DNA from: Martelella mediterranea
Lineage (GTDB): Bacteria; Pseudomonadota; Alphaproteobacteria; Rhizobiales; Rhizobiaceae
DNA length: 64,000 nt
Assembly (NCBI GenBank): GCA_003001975.1
Contig: PVUG01000004.1
Span: 248,001-312,000, forward strand
Reading direction: 5' to 3'
Shown here: positions 15,926 through 23,357 of the stretch, piece after piece
Numbering within the stretch: the first letter of the stretch is position 1
Layout: every line of letters starts with the position of its first letter
The notes under the pieces: generated by a model
What the model saw: only the letters and a program-made list of their open reading frames with translations
Told to the model about the DNA's origin: nothing
The model's database searches: none
Made by a program: the position numbers and the translations under genes

Positions 15926-17191
15926 ATGTTTGCCAGTCTTGTCTCTATCGCGTCCCTGATGCTCTCGACCGTCCTGATGATGGTCGGTTACGGGCTGATG
16001 AATTACCTGATTCCGGTGCGCTCGGTCGCCGAAGGCTGGACTCCGTTTCTGATTTCGGTCATCGCCACCGGCTACACGGTCGGCTTTACGCTGTCGTGCA
16101 TCATTTCGCCGAAACTGGTGCTGCGCGTCGGTCACGTCCGCGTGTTCAGCGCCTTGATCACCCTGCTGACAGCCTCGATCCTGATCAGCTCACTCGTTGT
16201 CGATTGGCGGGCCTGGGTCGTCTTCAGGGCCATTTCCGGGTTTGCCGTGGCCGGCTGCTATCTGGTGATCGAAAGCTGGCTGAATGAGCGGGTGACCAAC
16301 GAGACGCGCGGCTCGGTGTTTTCGATCTATATGATGATGACGCTGGCCGGTTCGATCGGCGGACAGTATCTGGTCCCGCTTGGCGACCCGCTGAACACCT
16401 CGCTGTTCATCGTCTGCGGCATCGTCTTTGCCATCGCCATTCTGCCGACCGCGCTTTCCACGGCGCAGTCCCCCGCCCCGATCGCACAGGTCCAGCTCGG
16501 TCTCAGAAAGCTTTATCTGCGTTCTCCCGTCGCCTTCGTCGGCGCCATACTGGCCGGCATACTGTCAGGCACGTGGTCCAGTCTCGGCGGCGTCTACACC
16601 ACACAAAGCGGCTTTACGACCGGTCAGGGCGCGACGCTGCTGGCCTTTGTGCTGGCCGGTGGCGCACTCGGACAGATCCCGATCGGGCGCATTTCCGACC
16701 TGACCGACCGGCGCTATGTGATGATCGCCTGCGGCGCCATCGGCGTTATTGCGGCTATCGCGATGTTCTTCATGTCACCGTCGACCCCGAAGCTGCTTTA
16801 CGGCTCGGCCTTCATCGTCGGCTCCATGCTCTATCCGATCTACGCGCTCAATGTCGCATACGCCAACGACCGTGCGGATCCCAGCGAGTACATTACCATC
16901 TCCAGTTCCCTGATGGTGCTCTACGGTTTCGGCACCGTCGCCGGTCCGCTGATTGGTGGTGGCGCGATGGAAGTGGCGGGCCCGCGCGGGCTGATGATCT
17001 ATCTTGCGATCGGCTTTGCGTTTTACGCATCCTATGCCGGCTGGCGCGTCATGCGCGGTAATCCGTCGGTTTCGCCGGACGATCGTGCCGACTTCCATGC
17101 CATCGCCGTTCCCATGCGCGGTACCGACCCGGCAGGCAGCATCGCCGTCGACTACGAGGCGGAATACGACCCGGCCTCGCAGAACGAATAA
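15926..17191 (+). CDS. MFS transporter (YcaD-like)
   Basis: A 421-residue major-facilitator protein with about 12 hydrophobic segments. It begins MFASLVSIASLMLSTVLMM; the first loop has LIPVRSVAEG and the central motif GRISDLTDRRYVM resembles the MFS loop 8-9 signature. The N-terminal pattern resembles YcaD-type permeases with small organic substrates, but the substrate is unknown. ATG at 15926 is preferred; upstream in-frame codons lack a hydrophobic start. The stop codon's last base is the first base of the MITE-like inverted repeat. Confidence 0.8.
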   Translation: MFASLVSIASLMLSTVLMMVGYGLMNYLIPVRSVAEGWTPFLISVIATGYTVGFTLSCIISPKLVLRVGHVRVFSALITLLTASILISSLVVDWRAWVVFRAISGFAVAGCYLVIESWLNERVTNETRGSVFSIYMMMTLAGSIGGQYLVPLGDPLNTSLFIVCGIVFAIAILPTALSTAQSPAPIAQVQLGLRKLYLRSPVAFVGAILAGILSGTWSSLGGVYTTQSGFTTGQGATLLAFVLAGGALGQIPIGRISDLTDRRYVMIACGAIGVIAAIAMFFMSPSTPKLLYGSAFIVGSMLYPIYALNVAYANDRADPSEYITISSSLMVLYGFGTVAGPLIGGGAMEVAGPRGLMIYLAIGFAFYASYAGWRVMRGNPSVSPDDRADFHAIAVPMRGTDPAGSIAVDYEAEYDPASQNE

Positions 17192-17457
17192 TACCAAGAG
17201 TCAATGATTAGGACCCATATGATGCGCGCTGGAATGGTCGTCCGAGTAGGAAAATACCGCAGAGCGATGCCGTAGCATCGCGCGAAGATTTTGACGCCCT
17301 CGGTGGCCATTCCAGCCGCACCCTACGGGCCGGGCGCTTTTGAAAGCCTGCGGCGTTGAAAATCCTCGCCGTAGCGATGGCTACGACTGCGGTTTTCGCC
17401 TGGCCGGCTTTCAAAATCGCTCCGGTCAGATGGGTCCTAATCATTGACTCTTGGTAT
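17191..17457. mobile_element. MITE-like element with 27-bp perfect terminal inverted repeats
   Basis: The ends ATACCAAGAGTCAATGATTA(GGACCCA) at 17191-17217 and its exact reverse complement at 17431-17457 bound a 267-bp non-coding element. The interior has further inverted repeats (CTGGAATGG with CCATTCCAG; TTTGAAAGCC with GGCTTTCAAA; CGTAGCGATGGCTACG). No transposase frame is present. TA flanks CCAAGAG at both ends, which fits TA target duplication as in IS630/mariner elements. It lies between convergent MFS and EamA genes and touches both 3' ends, so it may also serve as their terminator. Confidence 0.75.
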
Positions 17458-17464
17458 AAGCATT

Positions 17465-18412
17465 TCAGTTCGGCGTCTGCGATGGTGAAACGCGCCGGAT
17501 TTTCCGGCGTTCAAGGCCCAGCCTGTGCTCGCGAAAGATAATGAATATGCCGGCGCCGACGACAAAGACCGAGCCGGTCAGCGTATTCATCGTGGGAATT
17601 TCACCGAAGATGAAGAACGAAATCGCAATACCGAAAATGATCGAGCTGTAGTCGAAAGGCGCAATCGTGGACGCATCGGCAAAACGATATGATTCGGTCA
17701 TCATGATCTGCCCCACGCCGCCGAAAAGGCCGGACAGGATTAGCAGAACCATCGGCCAGACCGCAAGCGACGACCAGCCGAACGGCAACGTCGCCAGCGA
17801 AAGCAGTGCAGCGAAGCTGGAGAAATAGAGCACGATTGTCGGCCCCTTCTCCGTGATCAGCAGACGACGAACCTGGATCATCGCCAGCGCACCGAGGGTC
17901 GCACCGGCAAGCACAAGTGCTACGGCAAGCGCTTCCGTCGATCCCATCCCGCCTTCACGAAACAGGGTCAGCTTGGGCCAGGAGATGATCATGACGCCGA
18001 AAAGCCCGATGCCGACAGCCGACCAGCGATAGATGCGCACCGCCTCTCCCAACAGCAGGGCGGCGAAAACAACGGACAACAGCGGCATCGCATAGCCCAG
18101 CGCGATCACCTCCGGCAGGGGCAGATGCATCAACCCGTAAAACCCCATCCCCATGGAGGTGATTCCAATCAGCGACCGCAGGAAATGCCCGATGGGACGC
18201 TGCGTCTTGTAGGCGCCCTTCAGTTCATGCCGCCAGGACAGGTAGACAATGATGGGCGCAATTCCGAAAAACGAACGGAAAAAGGTAACCTGGCCCGGTG
18301 CAATCCCCTCTCCCGCAAGCTTGATACAGGTCTGCATGCAGAGAAAGGCAAGGATCGAGCACAGTTTGAGAACAATACCCCGCAAGGGGTTGGCATTGGC
18401 TTCGAAGGGCAT
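17465..18412 (-). CDS. EamA/DMT-superfamily permease
   Basis: A 315-residue membrane protein with ten hydrophobic segments in two EamA repeats (about 12-142 and 158-298). The first repeat has FFRSFFGIAPIIVYL, and each repeat ends in a typical glycine-rich helix (LGEAVRIYRWSAVGIGLFGV; FGEIPTMNTLTGSVFVVGAG). Relatives export amino acids, purines or other metabolites; the substrate is unknown. It is divergent from pepN; the start at 18412 is the first Met before the first helix. Confidence 0.85.
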   Translation of the reverse strand: MPFEANANPLRGIVLKLCSILAFLCMQTCIKLAGEGIAPGQVTFFRSFFGIAPIIVYLSWRHELKGAYKTQRPIGHFLRSLIGITSMGMGFYGLMHLPLPEVIALGYAMPLLSVVFAALLLGEAVRIYRWSAVGIGLFGVMIISWPKLTLFREGGMGSTEALAVALVLAGATLGALAMIQVRRLLITEKGPTIVLYFSSFAALLSLATLPFGWSSLAVWPMVLLILSGLFGGVGQIMMTESYRFADASTIAPFDYSSIIFGIAISFFIFGEIPTMNTLTGSVFVVGAGIFIIFREHRLGLERRKIRRVSPSQTPN

Positions 18413-18547
18413 GGAAGAATACGGTCTGACGTTTGGTTGACGGCAAATGTGGCCGCAAGTGTGCCCCCTCCTTACGCCAATTGCCGCTTCGATGTACAGA
18501 TTTCATGAAAATTCGGCGAAGCATTTGCAATTCTGCGGCTTCGGCGC

Positions 18548-18563
18548 TTTGTTGTGCAACAAA
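18548..18563. promoter_or_regulatory. Perfect inverted repeat upstream of pepN
   Basis: TTTGTTG-TG-CAACAAA lies 37 bases before the pepN start. A short, gap-tight palindrome in this position is a candidate operator; no cognate regulator is nearby. Confidence 0.35.
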
Positions 18564-18600
18564 CGGCACAGCCGCACAGAATTTTATAAAGAGGAAGCCC

Positions 18601-21249
18601 ATGCGTACGGACACGAACCGGACCGTTTACCTGAAGGACTATCAGCCGACCGATTTCATCATCGAGTCGATCGACCTTGTTTTCGATCTCGGCGAGACGC
18701 TGACAACTGTGGGAAGCGAGATCCGCATGCACCGGCGGCCCGGGGCAGACCCGGCAGCGCCACTGGTCTTTGCCGGCGATGGCCTGGCCCTTTCCGGCCT
18801 CGCGCTCGACGGCAAGCCACTCCTGCCCGAACGCTATGACTGCGATTCCAGCACGCTGACGATCCGCGACCTCCCCGAAGACGGCTCGTTCACACTGACG
18901 ATCAAAACGCGGATCAACCCGTCCGCCAACAGTGAACTTCTGGGGCTCTACCGGACCAGCGGCATCTACTCGACCCAGTGCGAGGCCGAGGGCTTTCGCC
19001 GTATCACCTATTTTTATGACCGGCCCGATGTGCTTGCGGTCTACACCGTCACCATCATCGCCGACAAACAGACCTGCCCGCTGCTGCTGTCCAACGGCAA
19101 CCTCGTGGAAGAGCAGGACCTTGGCGACGGCCGCCACATGGCGAAATGGCACGACCCCTTCAAGAAGCCGTCCTATCTTTTCGCACTGGTCGCCGGCGAC
19201 CTGACGACGATCGAGGACAGTTTCACGACCATGTCGGGCCGCGATGTTGCGCTCAAGATCTATGTCGAGCACGGCAAGGCGGCGCGTGCGGGCTATGCCA
19301 TGGATTCGCTCAAACGCGCCATGAAATGGGACGAGGAGCGCTTCGGACGGGAATATGATCTCGACATCTTCATGATCGTCGCCGTCTCCGACTTCAATAT
19401 GGGCGCGATGGAGAACAAGGGCCTCAACATCTTCAACGACCGGCTGATCCTCGCCGATCCCGAAACGGCGACGGATGACGACTATGCGCGGATCGAGGCT
19501 GTGGTGGCGCATGAGTATTTTCACAACTGGACCGGCAACCGCATCACCTGCCGCGACTGGTTCCAGCTGAGCCTCAAGGAAGGGCTCACGGTTTATCGCG
19601 AACACGAGTTCTCCGCCGATCAGCGTTCGCGCCCGGTCGTGCGTGTCGATGAGGTCAAGTTCCTGCGCGCCCATCAGTTTCCCGAGGATGGCGGCCCGCT
19701 CGCCCATCCCGTTCGCCCGACGCAATATCTGGAAATCGACAATTTCTACACGACCACGGTCTATGAGAAGGGGTCCGAGGTTTCCCGGATGATCGCCACG
19801 CTTCTGGGCCCGGACGGGTTCCGCAAGGGGCTCGATCTGTTTTTCGAGCGCCATGACGGCGGCGCGGTCACGATCGAGGACTATCTGAAGTGCTTCGAGG
19901 ATGCGACCGGCCACGACCTGACCCATTTTGCGCTCTGGTACCACCAGGCGGGCACACCGGTGATTTCGGTCGCAAGCTTTTATGACGAACGCAAGCAGCA
20001 GCTGAAACTGACGCTGAGCCAGACCACGCCGCCGACACCGGACGAAAAGATCAAGAAACCGCTGCATATTCCGCTGCGGGTCGGGCTGATCGGCCCGAAC
20101 GGCGCCGACATGGCACCGACAGCGATTACCGGTGGGGAATACCGCAAGGATGTGCTGGAACTGACAAAGGACGAACAGACCTTCGTATTCGAAGGGATCG
20201 GCGCGCGGCCCGCCGTCTCGGTCAATCGCGATTTTTCCGCGCCGGTAAAGGTCCGTTTTGACCAGTCGCGCGAAGACCGTCTGCGTATTGCGGGCGCAGA
20301 ACGCGATCTGGTGGCGCGCTGGGATACGGTCAATGCGCTGGCACTTGAAGTGCTGGTCAAGGCTGCGGAAGACGTCAAGGCCGGCAGGCCGGTCACGACC
20401 GATCCGGCGCTGAGCGACCTGCTGGTGGCCACGGCGGAAGACACAGCACTTGAACCCGCCTTTCGGGCGCTGGCGCTGACGCTTCCCGGCGAACTCGATA
20501 TCGGCCGGGAGATCGGTGCGGATATCGATCCGGATGCAATCCATCTGGCCCGCAATACAGTGATCGAAGCCATTGCCGAGGCGGGCGCCGACAGCTTTGC
20601 GCAGCTGACCGGAGACATGGCCAATGGCGGTTCGTTCAGCCCTGATGCACAGAGCGCCGGACGCCGAGCGCTGCGCAATGCTGCACTCGTTCTGGCGGCC
20701 GCGGCCGAAAAGTCCCCTCGCCGCGCAAGCCAGGCCTATGAGAGCGCGGACAACATGACCGACATGCTGGCGGCAATGCGGGTGCTCGCCCACCAGTTTG
20801 CCGGTTCCGCCGAGGCAGAGAATGCCCTTGCCAATTTCAGGCGTCGCTTTGCGGGTGAACCGCTGGTGCTCGACAAGTGGTTTTCCACGCTGGCGACAGT
20901 GCCCGGTGAGAACACGCTGGAGCGGGTCACCAAACTTATGGGTGATGAGGCTTTCGATGAAGGCAACCCCAACCGCGTGCGCGCGCTGATCGGCGCGTTC
21001 GCCTCCTCAAACCCGACCGGGTTCAATCGCCCTGACGGTGCGGGTTATGCGTTTTTCGCCGATTTCATTCTCACGTCCGACAAGCGCAACGCCACGCTCA
21101 CGGCCCGCCTTATGACGGCAATGCGTTCCTTCGAGGCGCTTGAACCATCAAGACGCGCACTTGCCCGCGAACAGATCGAACGCATTGCCGCGCATGACGA
21201 CCTGTCCCGCAACCTGCGCGATATTGTCGATCGGATGTTGAAAAGCTGA
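18601..21249 (+). CDS. pepN: Aminopeptidase N
   Basis: An 882-residue M1-family zinc metallopeptidase of the cytoplasm that removes N-terminal residues from peptides. The exopeptidase motif GAMENKG is near residue 269. The zinc site HEYFH is at about 304-308, followed after 18 residues by the third ligand Glu in LKEGLT. The proton-donor Tyr region TTTVYEKG is present. Length matches E. coli PepN (870). ATG at 18601 with AAAGAGGAA upstream is the start; the longer frame from 18433 has no support. Confidence 0.95.
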   Translation: MRTDTNRTVYLKDYQPTDFIIESIDLVFDLGETLTTVGSEIRMHRRPGADPAAPLVFAGDGLALSGLALDGKPLLPERYDCDSSTLTIRDLPEDGSFTLTIKTRINPSANSELLGLYRTSGIYSTQCEAEGFRRITYFYDRPDVLAVYTVTIIADKQTCPLLLSNGNLVEEQDLGDGRHMAKWHDPFKKPSYLFALVAGDLTTIEDSFTTMSGRDVALKIYVEHGKAARAGYAMDSLKRAMKWDEERFGREYDLDIFMIVAVSDFNMGAMENKGLNIFNDRLILADPETATDDDYARIEAVVAHEYFHNWTGNRITCRDWFQLSLKEGLTVYREHEFSADQRSRPVVRVDEVKFLRAHQFPEDGGPLAHPVRPTQYLEIDNFYTTTVYEKGSEVSRMIATLLGPDGFRKGLDLFFERHDGGAVTIEDYLKCFEDATGHDLTHFALWYHQAGTPVISVASFYDERKQQLKLTLSQTTPPTPDEKIKKPLHIPLRVGLIGPNGADMAPTAITGGEYRKDVLELTKDEQTFVFEGIGARPAVSVNRDFSAPVKVRFDQSREDRLRIAGAERDLVARWDTVNALALEVLVKAAEDVKAGRPVTTDPALSDLLVATAEDTALEPAFRALALTLPGELDIGREIGADIDPDAIHLARNTVIEAIAEAGADSFAQLTGDMANGGSFSPDAQSAGRRALRNAALVLAAAAEKSPRRASQAYESADNMTDMLAAMRVLAHQFAGSAEAENALANFRRRFAGEPLVLDKWFSTLATVPGENTLERVTKLMGDEAFDEGNPNRVRALIGAFASSNPTGFNRPDGAGYAFFADFILTSDKRNATLTARLMTAMRSFEALEPSRRALAREQIERIAAHDDLSRNLRDIVDRMLKS

Positions 21250-21476
21250 TTTGGCACTTGCCAAAAAGCGCAATCGGAGTCCTCGTTTCGGCCGCATGAT
21301 GCCCCCACAGGTTGTCCAGACCTGGCATCAGGCGGCCGTCAACTCACAAAAAAACCTTATTTGATATATGGTTAACAAAAGCTTCCCTCTGGGTGCTGGA
21401 CAAGCCGAATCACCTTTGATTCACTAGGGTAGATTCGCAAGGCGGTTTCGCGGATCACACGAGGGAACTTGAGCAA

Positions 21477-23342
21477 ATGAAACGATCAGATCTGTGGGAC
21501 GAGCCCGCAGTGAACGGGCGCTTGCGCGCCGGATTCACCGCGCAACAGGCCTCATCAAACCAGGAACAATCGGGTTTCCCGGCCCTTGGCGTGCTGGCGG
21601 CAGCCAACCGTCCGGCCATCGAGCAGGCCCTCAAGAAGGCCATTCCCTTTCTGATCATCGCCTTTCTCATCTGTGTCGCCGCAGCGCGCGGTTTCTCGCT
21701 GATGGCAAGCCATGCCCGGATGGAAGATGCGGTGCGCCAGGCCACCGAACTGACGTCGGCCATGGCTCTGGCCGCGCTGGAAGATCAACCGGCACTGTTT
21801 GAACCGGTAAATGCGGCCGACGCCAATGACAGGTTGCAGGCGTTGACGGCGCTCGCCACAGCCGCTCCGGATACCGACCTTCTGATGATCGACACGACGG
21901 GAACCGTGCTTGCCGCAACCGCAGCGCGTGCAGATCTTCTCGGACGCTCGCTTGCCTCGGTGTTTCCGGAACTGACATCGGCGCGGCATCCCCGCACCGC
22001 CGGACAGGTGGTTGAAACCCGGATCGACGGTGCGCCCTATCAGGTTTCGATGCATCTGGTCGGCAGCGGCGGCGGCATGGTGGTCGCACTCCACGCCATG
22101 GAGCGGATGAATGCCTTCTGGCGTGCAGAGGTCAATCTCAATGTCACCCTGTTTGCGGCGATGGCACTGCTGCTGCTCGTCGTGGTCTATGCCTATTACA
22201 CCCAGATCAGCCGTGCGGAAGCGACAACCGACCTCATGTCGACCGAACGCAGGGCCCATGATGTGATGCTGGCCAATGGCGAGGCGGGGCTGTGGTCGTT
22301 CACACCGGCGAACCGCCGGGCGGTCCTCGACGGTTCGGCAAGTGCGGCGCTCGGTCTCGGCTCGAAAGCACGCGAACTTTCCTACCGTGATCTGCTCGGC
22401 CTCGTCCATCCGGACGACCGCTGCGGACTGTCCCGGAAACTTCACCCCTGCGATGACGGACTGATCGAGGCCGACATTCGTATTCGCCAGAATGACGGTC
22501 ACTACGTCCTGTTTGCAATCCGGGCCCACGCCGCAATGAAAGCCGGCACGGTCACCGTATCGGGTGCTGCAATTCGTGTGGCTTCCGACCGGCACAGGGC
22601 GCTCGAGGCGGCAACCCGCCGCGCCGGCATGCTGGAAACGGCATTCGATGCACTTCCCCAGCCGCTTGCGCTGTGGCGCAAGGATGGAAGCCTCGATCTT
22701 GCAAACCATGCCTTCAAGGTGGCCTATGACCTTGATGGCGCCAATGCTCCGGTCCGGCGCGACCTGCTCGACACCGAGGAGCACGACCGGCCCGTCGTCG
22801 TACGACGCGCCCACGGTGACAATATCGATGCAACCGAAATCAAGACGGCTCGTGGGGAATGGATGCAGCTTGCAGAACGCTGCTTCGCAAACGGATCGTC
22901 GCTGACGGTCGGCACCGACATTACACGCTTCAAGGAAGAACAGGGCCGCCTTCAGGCGGAGCAGGAACGTCTGCGGGAAAAGGTCAGCGCCATGGCCAGC
23001 ACCCGCCGCAAGCTTGAACTGCGATGCGCCTCGCTGGAACGCGCGCAGGAAAGACACGCCGACACACCCGCCCTGACCGCCGGAACCGAAACGGCAGCCA
23101 CTCCGTGCGTTTCAGCAGAAATCCGCACATCACTCACCGCAGTCCTCGGCTTTTCGGAACTGATGATTGCCGAAACGGAAAAGACTCGTTCGCCGGACGG
23201 CAAGCTTTGCGAATATGCCCGCCACATCCACGACGGCGGCAAGGCGCTCCACGCACTGGTCGAGCGCCTCGAAAATAAAGGCGGAGAAAGAATGCAGGAC
23301 AGCAGCCAGGACGGCCCGGTCGTGCGGCGCATCGTCGCCTGA
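21477..23342 (+). CDS. Membrane PAS sensor, histidine-kinase relative without kinase core
   Basis: A 621-residue protein. One membrane helix (about 58-78) and a second (about 220-240) flank a periplasmic sensor domain. Two PAS-like domains follow (about 260-370 and 380-485), then a coiled coil (about 488-525). The last segment aligns with a HisKA dimerisation domain: SAEIRTSLTAVLGFSELM stands where kinases have SHELRTPLNAIIGFSE, so the phospho-accepting His is Ala. The frame stops soon after, and glnE follows within 16 bases, leaving no ATPase domain. It is probably a pseudokinase sensor or a decayed kinase. The intact long frame argues that it is still expressed. Confidence 0.75.
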   Translation: MKRSDLWDEPAVNGRLRAGFTAQQASSNQEQSGFPALGVLAAANRPAIEQALKKAIPFLIIAFLICVAAARGFSLMASHARMEDAVRQATELTSAMALAALEDQPALFEPVNAADANDRLQALTALATAAPDTDLLMIDTTGTVLAATAARADLLGRSLASVFPELTSARHPRTAGQVVETRIDGAPYQVSMHLVGSGGGMVVALHAMERMNAFWRAEVNLNVTLFAAMALLLLVVVYAYYTQISRAEATTDLMSTERRAHDVMLANGEAGLWSFTPANRRAVLDGSASAALGLGSKARELSYRDLLGLVHPDDRCGLSRKLHPCDDGLIEADIRIRQNDGHYVLFAIRAHAAMKAGTVTVSGAAIRVASDRHRALEAATRRAGMLETAFDALPQPLALWRKDGSLDLANHAFKVAYDLDGANAPVRRDLLDTEEHDRPVVVRRAHGDNIDATEIKTARGEWMQLAERCFANGSSLTVGTDITRFKEEQGRLQAEQERLREKVSAMASTRRKLELRCASLERAQERHADTPALTAGTETAATPCVSAEIRTSLTAVLGFSELMIAETEKTRSPDGKLCEYARHIHDGGKALHALVERLENKGGERMQDSSQDGPVVRRIVA

Positions 23343-23357
23343 TTACCGGCCAAACCG

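Noticed and set aside
18472-20793. 773-codon open frame antisense to pepN
   Set aside because: It is a shadow of the high-GC pepN gene; the product is His/Arg-rich without domains, while pepN has all catalytic motifs.
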